Shown: piece by piece, positions 35,612 through 46,336 of the stretch
Layout: each line of letters begins with the position of its first letter
Position numbering within the stretch: position 1 is the stretch's first letter
NCBI GenBank assembly: GCA_025765615.1
Contig: JAIVFJ010000237.1
Location: 1 to 64,000 of the forward strand
Direction: 5' to 3'
Source of the DNA: Zopfochytrium polystomum
Lineage: Eukaryota; Chytridiomycota; Chytridiomycetes; Chytridiales; Chytridiaceae
Length of the DNA: 64,000 bases
Notes under the pieces: model-generated
What the model was told of the DNA's origin: nothing
The model's input: the letters and a program-made list of their open reading frames with translations, nothing else
Database searches by the model: none
Translations under genes and position numbers: made by a program

Positions 35612-35684
35612 TTCTTGTTTGTTTTTAGGGGGGGTGGGTTCTGTTTTTTCCTGTTTCGAGTTGCTTTTTCTTGTTTATTCAAGT

Positions 35685-35728
<44 letters not shown>

Positions 35729-36974
35729 TCTCTCTCTACTTGCTCGCTCTCATCCAGCTCCTTTAATTTTATCGTTAACATTGTCGGGGTCATAAGAAAA
35801 AGGAAAAACATAGAGAGGAAAGGACTCTCAATGACGCGCAGACGAAATAAAAAGCATACAAAGCAAAGAAGCACAAGTTTCCACGCGGGTTGGGACTGGT
35901 ACCCGCACTCTCGTGCGCCTTGTTTGTCGTGGCGCATCCACCAGTTGGAAGGAGAAAGGGCGGTGTGTGGTGTGTTGTTGAGGGCGGGTTCGGCGCGCGT
36001 TGCGCTGCTGGAAAGAAGAGAGGGGATAGTCCAGCCCCCAAATAAATAGCGACGAGCAAGCGAGGAAGAGAAAATCAGTTGGCGTTTGGTTGTGTGTGTG
36101 GGCGAAAGGCAAAGCCAGAGAGTTTTCCGCAAAAGGCGGAAACTGTGAATATTGTGGATGGGTGGAGTGACGGGCCGTTGGGTTGGTGTGTTTGTGTGTT
36201 GTGTGTGTGTGTGTGTGCGAAAAAGGTTTTCGCTCCAAAACTTTTTGGAAGATTTTTTTGATGGCCAAAGTTCCATTGAGCAAAAATGAAACTGAGTGGG
36301 TTGTCTCTCTCTCTCTCTCTCTTTCTCTCGCTCTGTGGCGTTCGAGAGAGAGAGAGAGAGAGAGAGAGTGAGTGAGTGAGAGACAGAGAGAGAGAGTGTG
36401 TGTGTGTGTTTGTGGATTCTTTCCAGTCGCTGATTGGTCTCTCGGGGCTCCACCCACAGCACAGCATTCTTCCTTCTCAATATTCTTCCTTCCAGCTTCC
36501 ATTCCTGTTCTGACGCTTGCGGAAACGGAACAACAAACAACTCAAAAAAACAAACAAAACAATAAAAGCAATCTCCATTGCCCTAATATTTCTGCCCAAA
36601 TCCAGCAAGTCGCAGGTCTTGGCTTTTTTGCGAGGGGAGAGAATTTCAAAGCGCATGATTTTTCCCAAAAATGGATAGTTGTCGCCAATCGTTAAAATGA
36701 AGTGACAAGCCAATCAATCGGTGACAAGAAGACTGCGCCAGCTCTGTCTCTCTGTCGCCCGCTGGGACAGAAAAAATTTGGCTGTTGCGATAAAAAAAAA
36801 CGACGGACAGACAGAAAAAAAAAGGAAAAAGTCATTCCTTGCTGCAGATAGAAAGACACACACCGGGCACAACTGCTCTCTGCCGTGTCGTCGTCACCCA
36901 CCCTCCACCCAACCATCATCTCCATACATCAACACCCCCTCCCATTGCCGGCACCCACACTCGAACAAAAAACG
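35612..36974. other. Intergenic region with CT, GA and GT microsatellites
   Basis: CT run at about 35,688-35,738, GT run at 36,202-36,218, CT run at 36,306-36,330, GA run at 36,345-36,385. No gene. It forms the 3' flank of the F-box gene and the promoter region of the WSC gene. Confidence 0.6.
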
Positions 36975-39257
36975 ATGCGCTCCTTCGCCGCCGCCATGGC
37001 GGCCGCCGCCGCGCTTGCCGTGCTCGTCGCCGGCCCCGTCGCTGCCACCACAAAGACGCCCGTCGGTGCCGTCCCCGTCATCCCGGGCGCAACCTACCAG
37101 GGCTGCTTCGTCGACGACACCTCCGCCAACTCGCGCTCGCTGCCCGTCAGCAGCGGGTCCGGTGTCACCAACGCCGGCTGTTTGGCTACCTGCTCCCAGA
37201 AGGGTTTTCCCGTTGCAGGTGCCATATATTTTTGTTCTCACGATCCCGCCCGCTCATATTAACTCGCTCTCCCGCTGATCGCAACAGGCACAGAGTTCGG
37301 AGGCGAGTGCTACTGCGGCGCCAACCTCGTCGGAGTCACTCAGGCCGCCGCGACGGACTGCAACAAGAACTGCACGACCAACGCGGCTGAGGTGTGCGGT
37401 GGTTCCAAGCGTCTCACCGTCTTCAAGAACGACACCATCGCCACGTTCGTCCCCAAGGTCCCCATCATCGAATGCACCACCTACTACGGCTGCTGGGTCG
37501 ACACGGTCAACCCCCGCACCTTCCCCGTCTTCCAAAACTCCAACTCGACCGACTACGACTGCGTCGCGAAATGCCAGGCAAAGGGTTACGCTTTTGCGGG
37601 GACGGAGAACTTTTCCCAGTGCTTCTGCTCCAGCACTGCGCCCAACACGACCCAGGTCGATGACAGCATCTGCAGGCTTCCGTGCGAGGGCGACTTGTTT
37701 GAGGTATGCGGTGGGAAAGCGCTGCTGACCGTGTACCAAAACACGGGCTGCCCCCCTCCTGCGACTTCGACCTCGGCCGTCTCGAGCTCCCCCGTCGCGA
37801 CGCCGACTTCAAGCGCTTCGAGCGTTCCCCAGACCACCTCGACTCCGGCGCCCCCGTCCACCGACGTCACTACTTCATCGTCGGCTGCTGCCTCGACTCC
37901 AGCCACGTCGTCTCCTGCGGTCACAACACCTGCGACCTCCAGCGCTGATGTGACGACTTCGTCCTCGGTTCCCTCGACTTCTACTTCTTCCGTCGCTCCT
38001 CCTCCGACCACGTCGTCCATTGTGGACACAACCTCTACCAGCTCTGTTGATGTGACCACTTCCACTGCCACCTACGGTCCCCCGGCGACCACGTCATCTG
38101 TGGTGGACACAACATCCACGAGCTCGGCTGATGTAACCCCTTCGTCGGCGGTTACTTCTTCGGCCGTGACCACCTCGGCTGTCACTTCGTCCGCGGTTCA
38201 ATCGACTGCTACGACGTCATACGGCCCCCCGGCGACCACGTCGTCGGTGGTGGACTCAACATCCACGAGCTCAGCGGTTGTTACCACTTCGTCGACGATT
38301 AACTCTTCAGCTGTGAGCACCCCCTCGGCTGTTACTTCATCCGCCGTGACGACTTCCTCCGTCGCGGCCTCCTCCGCCGCTTCCTCAGCCGTGACTTCTT
38401 CCGCTGCGACGACCTCGTCGGCGGTTACGTCTTCGGCCGTGATCACCTCCTCAGTTGCCCCGCCCTCTTCTGTTGTAACTACTTCGTCACAGGCGACTTC
38501 CTCGGCTGTGACGACCTCCTCGGCTGTTTCCTCGTCGGCCGCGACCACTTCTTCCTCTCAATCGACCTCCACCAGCGCCGTTTACTCCCCTCCGGCCTCG
38601 ACAGCCACGACTTCCAGTGTCAAGACCTCCTCGGCAAGCCCTACGACGACCCCTACGGCCACGTCCACCAAGACGTCGACCGGCGCTACTTCTGTTCCCG
38701 TGACTTCGCCTGTGACGTCGACGAAAGCCAGCTCATCCACCTCCTCGGCAAAAACCTCAACGTCAACCAAGTCGAGTGCTAGCCCCACGCCGACGTACAA
38801 CTGCCCCAGCAAGTGGCAGAATTGCCGCGGCCAGGGAACCAAAGACTTCGTCAGCAGGTGCAAATCGCTCAACCCGTCCTTCGACTACAAGACTTTCTTG
38901 ACCAGCTACAGCTCGTACAACGTCAGCAACACCGATGCATTCTTCTCGGCCATTAAGGCTTCTGGCATTCCAAAGATTTCTCGCGCCCATTCCGACGACA
39001 TTTGCAAGACCCTCACGGGCTACACCAATGACGTGGACATAAAGACCGAACTGATCAACCTTCTCACTCTCCTCAAAAACTGCGACAAGGGTGACATTTT
39101 CGGATGGTTCTACGAATGGATCCTGGATGTTTGGATCCTGGAATACGACTTTTGGCAGTGGCTCGCCGAGTACAAGAAGTGGAAGGACGTGTGGTTCTGG
39201 AGGGACTTCACTTGGTCCGAAAAGCTCATTTGCTGGCTCAACGGCATCCCCGCCTAA
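36975..39257 (+). CDS. Secreted WSC-domain protein with Ser/Thr-rich stalk
   Basis: Exon 1 36975-37218, intron 37219-37287 (GCAG|GTGCC ... CAACAG), exon 2 37288-39257. About 737 residues. A signal peptide is clear (AAAMAAAAALAVLVAGPVAA). Two WSC domains follow, each with the Cys pattern starting YxGCFVDD or YYGCWVDT and ending with CGG (EVCGGSKRLTVF; EVCGGKALLTVY). Then come about 340 residues of Ser/Thr/Val/Ala stalk, heavily O-glycosylated in known WSC proteins, with three repeats of the YGPPATTSSVVD unit. The C-terminus is a separate Trp- and Cys-containing module (NCPSKWQNCRGQGTKDFVSR ... WFYEWILDVWILEYDFWQWL) of unknown function. There is no TM helix or GPI signal, so it is probably secreted or wall-bound. 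WSC domains bind glycans. Confidence 0.88.
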
Positions 39258-39591
39258 ACTTTGTTGTAGAAACTTTGCGGTACCGCTTCGGCTTCACCGT
39301 TTGATTTTTGTTTCTTCCTCCACTTTACAGTAGTGTCATGTTGTTGCCTGGCTGCGAGGAGCTTGCCCCTCGCCCCACTTTTCTTTTCGCTGTCTTTCTC
39401 TGTTTTCGACGCCCCTCTCCCCAGCTATAAGTCTATCTTCTTAAGAGCGTGATGCCGTTCCATGGTTACTCAACGTTGCTTTCGCGAAAAATATAGACCG
39501 CCGATATTATCTCCATTCGGTTTTTGTGCCCTGACAAACTCGCACCATTCGCCCGAGCCCAGCATCCTCCTCGATCAATACTCACACCTTG
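39258..39591. other. Short intergenic region between the WSC and LRRC51 genes
   Basis: No gene or strong motif. An upstream exon of the LRRC51-like gene could lie here, because its first exon has no well-supported start. Confidence 0.4.
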
Positions 39592-40684
39592 ATGAAGGGC
39601 CGTGCCTCAACAGGCGTTGCAGAGGTACTTGATCTCGCGATTGACGATTGTTGCTGTTGGAATTTCATTGGCTTCGTCAATGGTGAACAAATCGTGGCAC
39701 TCACTGCCCATCGGCAGGTTCAGGGAAAGCTCTCCTCGCGATGGGCCGTCGTCCCGCAGTCGCCGCTGGATTATTCGTTCAAGGACATCACTTCAGTCGC
39801 TGGTATGCCTCGCTTTTGTGCCCTCGTGTTGCGACGGCTTTCTTGGATCTGATCTGTGATCTTCCGCCGCCTTCTCTCCTCCCGCAGATCTCGAGCGAGA
39901 GGAGCCCCGGAACGCTGCCGCCGTCGTGAGTCTGAAATCGAGGAGAGAGGACAGCGGGAAGCGGGGGGGGGGGGAGGGTGGAGGGTGGTTTTGGTGTGCG
40001 TGCGCGTGTGCGTCTGTACAGATCGCGTCGGGGTTCGAAACTATGCGCTCAAACTGACATACGCCAAAAACACACCCCGGCGCAAAAAAAAAGGTCGAGC
40101 GCAAGAACGACTGGGGTCAGAAGAGCGTCGTGACGGCCATCAGGCTGCCCAACAACCGCATCGTGTCGATCGAGGCGCTGTCGCTGGCGGCCGCTAAGCT
40201 GGTCCCGAGCCTGGCGCACATTGCGTGGATCGACCTCTCGTTCAACGAGATCGAGCTTGTCGACAAGGTAAATTCTTTCTCTTTTTACTTTGCCGTTTGC
40301 CGGAGGCTGTTTGCCATTAACGACTCAACCCCTCCCCTGAAAAAAAAGGACATCCTCAACTTCCCAACCCTCACCACCCTCTACCTCCACGCGAACCGCA
40401 TCGCCGCCCTCGCCGAGCTCGACAAGCTCGCCGCTCTCCCGCGCCTCCGCACCCTCACGCTCCACGGCAACCCCGTCGAGAACGCGGGGAGGGCGTACCG
40501 CAAGTACGTCATTGCCCGGATCCCGACCCTGAGGCATCTCGACTTTTGCGCGATCACCAAGCAGGATCGGCCGTGGAAGAAGGGAGGGGGGAATGGGGCG
40601 GCGGTGGGGGCTGGGGCGGGTGGGGTGTTGGGGTTGGGGAGGGGAGGGAGGGGCGGCGCGGCGGCGGCGGAGGTGGCTGAGTGA
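39592..40684 (+). CDS. LRRC51: LRRC51-like leucine-rich repeat protein
   Basis: Exons 39592-39802, 39888-39925, 40094-40267 and 40349-40684 with phase-consistent GT-AG introns. The entry motif PLDYSFKDIT and the LRR block match LRRC51: AIRLPNNRIVSIEALSLAA, HIAWIDLSFNEIELVD, FPTLTTLYLHANRI, LPRLRTLTLHGNPVEN, YRKYVIARIPTLRHLDF. The C-terminus ends in a Gly/Ala-rich tail after AITKQDRPWKK. LRRC51 is found mainly in organisms with motile cilia or flagella, so it would fit a zoospore-forming fungus; a flagellar role is inference. The start at 39592 is the first in-frame ATG, but the N-terminal 55 residues look unlike the family and may be wrong. Part of this gene is duplicated at 43610-43920. Confidence 0.82.
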
Positions 40685-40802
40685 GTGTGAGAGCATTGAT
40701 TGAAAAAGGGAAAGTGCCTCAGTGAGGCGGGCGATAATTGAGTTTTGGGGAAATATTAATATTATTTGTCGTTCGCAAAAAGGCAAAGTAGAACCCACCC
40801 CA

Positions 40803-41539
40803 TGTTGACGACACTGTCGCGATGGTATTGTGTCTTGGCTGGCTGCCTTCCACAAAGCCCGTTGGATGATGTGACATCCCTCCAATGGACCTGGCGAACC
40901 CGTGATGACGCAACAAGAATGCCTAAAGTCCAGCCTCGCGCGAAACGGCGACTTACCAGGGCGCCAACGGCGGCTTGAGCTCCCGCTGGACGATCGTCCG
41001 AGCGCTATCCAGCGTCTTTCTGGCGGTGTCCTTTGCGGCCCAAGCACTGTCCACGGTTCTTTGCGCACCGTCCTTAGTGGCCCGAGCATCAATCACTCTC
41101 TCCTCAGCGTACTTGAGCCGGGCGGTTTCCACTTTCGGGAAGCCTTCAAAGGATCCTGTCTGTCGGTTTTCCAGAAGCCTGCGCAGCTCTGCATGATCAG
41201 GTGACGTTGAATCTGACTCTGAAATGGGAGGATAGTCAAACAGTAGTTCTTCACACTTGCTGCCGAATGTTTGCAAGACATGCTGGGCCACAGCCGCAGC
41301 CGACCGGTTCGGGAGTGGATAAGCGGGGTGGAGTTTTTTTGGCCAGGAACGATGCGACTGCTCCTGACGCTTCGGGGGCTCCTGTCGCTGCTGGTGGCAC
41401 TGGGCAGCCTCCGTCGGGGTGATGCAGGACTGCCCTGAAGCGAGGCCGTGGGTCGTTGAGGCGCTTGTCCATCGTCGTTGCGGTCGCAGCTGGCTTGTGC
41501 AGGCGAAGGCGACGTGGGGTTGCAATTGTCGATGGCCAT
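40803..41539 (-). pseudogene. Truncated, frameshifted copy of the coiled-coil/HNH gene (copy A)
   Basis: Reading leftward from an ATG at 41539, the sequence parallels the gene at 44390 (MAIDNCNPTSPSPAQ against MAIDDCNPTAPSPAQ). The frame shifts after SSRIVPGQ, continues as LPNRSAAAVAQHVLQTFG and the coiled coil, with a shorter heptad region, and then reads the first half of the HNH domain (CCVITGSPGPLEGCHIIQR). Homology ends at about 40803, where it runs into the 3' flank of LRRC51. The second half of the HNH domain is missing. Orientation is opposite to copy B. Confidence 0.85.
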
Positions 41540-41856
41540 GCTTTCAGGAAGCGGTCTGACTGTCTGTAGTCGTTATTGGTTTCATCTTTTCTGATAATAA
41601 TACCAGAAGCATCTTGCTCAAATCAAGGTTAAATTGTGCGGATCAATGGTCAAAATAATTTATTTTTTTCCAGGTTTTACAACGATGGCCTGAAAGACGA
41701 AGGAGATAAAGAAACTTTGGCCCCATTAAATGGATGCAAAGTGTGGCCCTGCGCCTCAGGCAGTTTCGGAGCCTACCCCAACAGGCGCCTTGTTAATAGA
41801 CTGCGAGGTTCATGTTTGGAACGGAAACGCGTTTCAGTCATCGCAAACCATTTAAA

Positions 41857-42720
41857 TCACTCACGCACATCTTTCGTTCCAGCCGATGAAGGCTGTCCCG
41901 CCGAGCCCCCGGCAGACGAAGCTTTGGACGCAATCTTGGCCAAACCGGACGGTAGATACAAATTGATGACCATGATGGTGATTTTGATTGCATCAATAAG
42001 GTGCTGAAAGGCGTTGTTGGCCGTCGGCAGAGCGCCGGTCTGGTTGGTGGGGTCCGTGCTTGTGACCGCCTTGTAAATTTCTATAGCAAACACCACCGCA
42101 AACTTTGTGCAGTCCGACTTGATGACGATTTGGTACAACGACGTCGATGCCGTCGATGCCGCCGAACTTGCAGCCCTCCCGCCGCTTTGCAGCGTCTTGT
42201 TGTTCTCCAGTAGCCTTCCCAGGGCGAAAAACGTCCCCGCCAGGATCGTGACGCCGACAGCCATGTCGAGCAGGTAGTTTGTGATTTTGACCTGGAACGC
42301 GCCAGGCCCGTCCGACGTGTACCCGCCCGAGGCTGTGTTCTTTGCGTACGCGGCGAATACGGCGATCAGCGCGACCGTGTCGGCGGCATAGAGGCCGATG
42401 AAGAGGTACATTGCTGCTCGAAAGTACTGCCCGCCGTTGCGGAAGAAGAGCGCGAGGCGCCGTTCGTAGAGGTAGTACAGCAGGATGGTGGTCGTGTTGA
42501 GCGTGCCGTAAATGAGCACGTACCGCGCCTTCGAGTTGAGCCAGGCGACCTTGAAGTAGGAGAGCGAGATGGCGGTTTTCGCGAGGAAGATTGTGCAGGC
42601 GGAGGCGCAGATTGCGTTGAGGGAAGTGCGAGCCTGGTTTAGGCGGAACGCCGAGAACAGGAAGAGCGCAAGGGCAATGGCCACGCAGAGGCCGTACAGG
42701 ATCACGTCTAGGCTCTCCAT
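41857..42720 (-). CDS. Seven-TM protein of unknown family, copy 1
   Basis: Intronless 287-residue frame starting MESLDVILYGLC. Seven hydrophobic segments are visible: VILYGLCVAIALALFLFSAF, NAICASACTIFLAKTAIS, YVLIYGTLNTTTILLYYLY, AAMYLFIGLYAADTVALIAV, ITNYLLDMAVGVTILAGTFF, TKFAVVFAIEIYKAVTS and IDAIKITIMVINLYLPSGL. The C-terminal tail is Ser/Ala/Gly-rich. No GPCR or rhodopsin hallmark (no DRY, no Schiff-base Lys in the last helix) is obvious, and the family is not recognised. A second, highly similar copy lies at 47457-48347, and both 3' and 5' flanks are shared, so these are recent duplicates. Confidence 0.82.
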   Translation of the reverse strand: MESLDVILYGLCVAIALALFLFSAFRLNQARTSLNAICASACTIFLAKTAISLSYFKVAWLNSKARYVLIYGTLNTTTILLYYLYERRLALFFRNGGQYFRAAMYLFIGLYAADTVALIAVFAAYAKNTASGGYTSDGPGAFQVKITNYLLDMAVGVTILAGTFFALGRLLENNKTLQSGGRAASSAASTASTSLYQIVIKSDCTKFAVVFAIEIYKAVTSTDPTNQTGALPTANNAFQHLIDAIKITIMVINLYLPSGLAKIASKASSAGGSAGQPSSAGTKDVRE

Positions 42721-43609
42721 TTTTCTGTTCCCTCAAGTGTTTTCTTTGCGTAGACTTTTTGTTCAACTGTGGGAAAATTTAAACGATATACCACTGTCCC
42801 TGTCACGGAGAAAAGGCCTAACTTCCCAATCGTCCATGCCGTGGACCGATTACTGAAAGTATGTTGTGAACAAATGGAAAGAAGTTTATAATTCTTGACA
42901 GCCTCTCGTGTCCATCACGCGTCACCTGGCCGGATGCCGCGCTCCCGGAGGATTTCGGATCCTATCTATCAAGTTGGCGATTGTCTAGGTGGAGAATGCC
43001 GTTGTGTCGTTGTGTGATTGTTTGTGATTTATTTTTTTACTCATGAAAAATTTTTTTTTCAGTTAACTTCCGAACTTCTTCATGGCGCTCCCTCGCCCGA
43101 TTGACGAATTTAATCTCTTTATAGACTTTCAGTATTGCTCTCACTCTTCCTTCTTGTTGGTATAAGTAGGTTTCTGGCTTGCTGTAAGCTTCTTCGTCTT
43201 CTAGCCTTCGAGCCAGCGGCAGCACAGTGCCCGTCTCACAAATATTTCCATGTAAATCATGAATTAAGGACTAATTCAAATTCAGCTGCTTTCTGTCACG
43301 TGAGGTGGCCAAGTGGAGGATGAAAGACCTTGGTCTCGCAAGGGTGGCAGCGGATTAAGTCGCACGCAGGTCCTTTCGGCGGCTGGTTCCTCCGCTTTTC
43401 GGGTGGTCGTCCCTTCAGCGCAGTTTGTGTGAGGCCGCCCGTAGCTGAGTTTCGTCACTTCCTCCAGTTAGGCCCTGCGGCCGCTGTCGCACCACCGCAG
43501 TCCGCATTCCTGGACGATCCACAGCACAATCCCGCCGTTTTTTGCAGATTGTAGTTGCGCTCCGTGAAACTATTGCCTTAAGGTCGAATCCCGAAGTCGC
43601 CAGGCTCAC
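42721..43609. other. Spacer inside the segmental duplication
   Basis: The first 250 nt are homologous to the 5' flank of the second seven-TM gene (GGATTTCGGATCCTA here, GGATTGCGGATCCTA at about 48,507). A minus-strand open stretch at 43037-43225 encodes a charged helical peptide (ARRLEDEEAYSKPETYLYQQ), perhaps a stray exon of an unidentified gene. Nothing else recognised. Confidence 0.45.
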
Positions 43610-43920
43610 AATAGGGCGGTGGTTGAGTTTCTGCGCGTGGGTTCGAAACGTGGAGCCGACACCAAAAACACACAGCAAAGGCCAAGCGCAAACGACTGGG
43701 GCCAGAAGTGACGGCCAGCCAGGCTCACATTGCCTGGATCGACCTGTTGTTCAACGAGATTGAGCTCGTTGACAGGATCTTTCAGATTTTGCGGCATCTT
43801 TTGCCCTTCTTTCTCGGTCCACGCACAACAGCTGCCCCTCTGGACAAAAAAAGGACATACTCAACTTCCCACCCTCACCACTATAACTCCACGGAGAGAA
43901 TGGACCATTGCCACATTGTA
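43610..43920 (+). pseudogene. Partial LRRC51 relic
   Basis: It repeats pieces of the LRRC51 gene at 39592-40684: intron-2 sequence (GGGTTCGAAAC and CCAAAAACACAC blocks), the exon-3 start (CGCAAACGACTGGGGCCAGAAG), then HIAWIDLLFNEIELVDR and a degraded exon-4 start. The middle of exon 3 and most of exon 4 are deleted. Because intron sequence is included, this is a DNA duplication and not a retrocopy. Confidence 0.82.
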
Positions 43921-44389
43921 GGGTTGCTAGTGAGACCGATTTGGTAGCTGCGCCAACAGGGAGCATGTTCAAACCTCCTTTGCAGATGTCTGAAAACGTT
44001 GAGAATATGATCCAACTATGAAAGAAGAGCTAATACATTCAGTACTATTGCATGTAGCACTCTCAATGAAAAAGAGTCTTAATTAGAGCGGTGTGGCCTG
44101 GAAGAGGTGGCTGAGTGAGTGTGTGAGTGGTTTCCTTCCTTTGATTTTTTGTGCCAGACAGGGTGGAGAGGGACAGAGCATTGATTGGAAAAGGGAAAGT
44201 GCCTCAGTGAGGCAGGCGATGCTAATAACAGAGTTATGGGGAAATATTATTTTTTAGTTGCAAAAAAGCAAAGAAGAACCCACCCGAGTGCCCCAAAACT
44301 TCATAAGCGCTTGGTTGGAAATTCGGGATTGTTGTCAGAAAAGGTGAACCCAATAACGACCACGATCAGATCACTTCCTGAAAGCTGAC

Positions 44390-46109
44390 ATGGCCATCGA
44401 CGACTGCAACCCCACTGCGCCTTCGCCTGCACAAGCCAGCGGCGACCGCAACGACGATGGACGAGCGCCTCAACGACCCGCTGCCTCGCCTCAGGGCAGT
44501 CCTGCATCACCCCGACGGAGGCTGCCCAGTGCCACCAGCAGCGACAGGAGCCCCCGAAGCGTCAGGAGCAGTCGCATCGTTCCTGGCCAAACTCCACAAC
44601 GCCGGCCTGGCCCTTATCCACTCCCGAACCGGTCGTCTGCGGCTGTGGCCCAGGATGTCTTGCAAACATTCGGCAGCGAGGGTGAAGAACTACCGTTTGA
44701 CGATCCTCCCATTTCAGAAAAATCAGATTCAATGTCACTCGATCACGCAGAGCTGCGCAGGCTTCTGGAAATCCGACAGACGGGATCCTTTGAAGGCTTC
44801 CCGAAAGTGGAAACCGCCCGGCTCAAGTACGCTGAGGAGAGAGTGATTGATGCTCAGGCAACTAAGGACGGTGCGCAAAGAACCTTGGACAGTGCGCAAA
44901 GAACCGTGGACAGTGCTCGGGCCGCAAAGGACTCCGCCAGAAAGACGCTGGACATCGCTCGGACGAGACTGGACAGCTGTCTTGACCTCATTAAAACGGG
45001 GCAGAAGCCTTCTCCAGACGCTGCTCCACTTGAAGTGCGTCTCCGTCGAGCAGAGGAAAGGTACAATGAGGCGAAATCTGATTTCAGTTCGGCGGAAGCC
45101 AGACTCGACTCAGCAGAAGCCAGACTCGACTCAGCAAAAGACAGACTCGACGCCAGACTTGACGCAGCGATCTCAGACGTAAAGGACGCTGACTCCAAAC
45201 TCAATGATGCTCTGGCGGAATGCTCAGTGGAGTCGGAGAAAGTGATAGCTGAACTGAACAAGCGCATTGAAGCACTGGAAAAGAAGCTTGGTTGGTACAG
45301 CGTTCACGTTTTGGATCGAAGCCTCACATTTTGGTGAATCTTCCCATGAACCAGGCGTCCCTTCGTCGAGCGGGAGCTCAAGCCGCCGTCGGCGCACTGG
45401 TCAGTCGCCGTTTCGCGCGAGGCTGGACTATAGGGATTCTTGTTGCGTCGTCACGGGATCGCCGGGTCCATTGGAGGGATGTCACATCGTCCAACGGGCT
45501 TTGTGGAAGGCGGCCAAGACGCAACACCATCGCGACAGCGTCGTCGACATGGGAGACTGGAACGAGACCTATTCCGGCTGTTACGACGTGAGGAACGGTG
45601 TCCTGCTGTCACGTGATATCCATAAGCTTTTCGATGATCACTCAATCATCGAGAAGGAGGTAGATGGTGCAAGGACATTTGAGTTGCTCAACCACGAAAG
45701 CAAGATCGAGTGGTTCAAACAAGTGAAGAACATTGACAACGGCCAACGGATCGTTTTTGGTGGTCATCCTGATTTATGGCGGACGAAGGAGAATTTGGAG
45801 ATACGCCGGCTCCTCTTCGAACAGCATCATCTCTGCCACCAAGACAGCTTCCAAACGCTGCAGCATGACGACGGCAGTGAGGACCCGGCTGCGGACCCGT
45901 TGGAAACTCACCTGATGAAGGCACCATTTTCGATCCAATCGAACTGTCGTGTCGCTGACGAACCAGCCACCGCTGATTGTCGGACTGATTCGATGGAGAG
46001 TCCTCCACTGAAACTGGAGAAGTCAACCGATTGGACCGAAACTTGGGTGATGGACATTCGTCGGCAGATGGCGGCGGGCGTCCAAATGTCCGGTGCATTG
46101 CATAACTGA
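44390..46109 (+). CDS. Coiled-coil protein with C-terminal HNH nuclease domain (copy B, intact)
   Basis: Exon 1 44390-45290, intron 45291-45354 (CTTG|GTTGG ... ACCAG), exon 2 45355-46109; phases agree, giving 551 residues. Residues 1-90: Pro/Ser/Arg-rich and disordered. Residues about 115-300: continuous coiled coil with internal repeats of RLDSAEA/RLDSAKD type (KDGAQRTLDSAQRTVDSARA). Residues about 320-400: HNH domain of the HNH_2 type found in fungi (CCVVTGSPGPLEGCHIVQRA, then DVRNGVLLSRDIHKLFDDH), with the paired His and Asn/His positions of a beta-beta-alpha metal site. The remainder is helical. Fungal HNH_2 proteins are poorly characterised and DNA cleavage is predicted only. Two broken relatives occur in this window, so the family is multicopy and mobile by duplication. 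Confidence 0.8.
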
Positions 46110-46336
46110 TAGGGTATTTATTCGTTTGTCAATTGGGGGGAGCTAGAATTTGGATATAATTGGAAAAAATAATAAAGCATGAATGATTGGGGATTCCTTG
46201 TTTTAAGGTTCTGCTTGACAGTTTGACTTGTAATGGATCTAACAGGCATGGAGACTAGTGGATAATGAAGAATAAAAGTAGGCAAGCAAACAACTAGAAA
46301 CGAGAGAGATAGAGGCCAACGACTCGAAAGTAATTA

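Noticed and set aside
43300..43600. tRNA-Ser/Leu-like start (GGTGGCCAAGTGG) with a later GGTCGAATCCC
   Set aside because: The two parts are about 260 nt apart and no cloverleaf forms.
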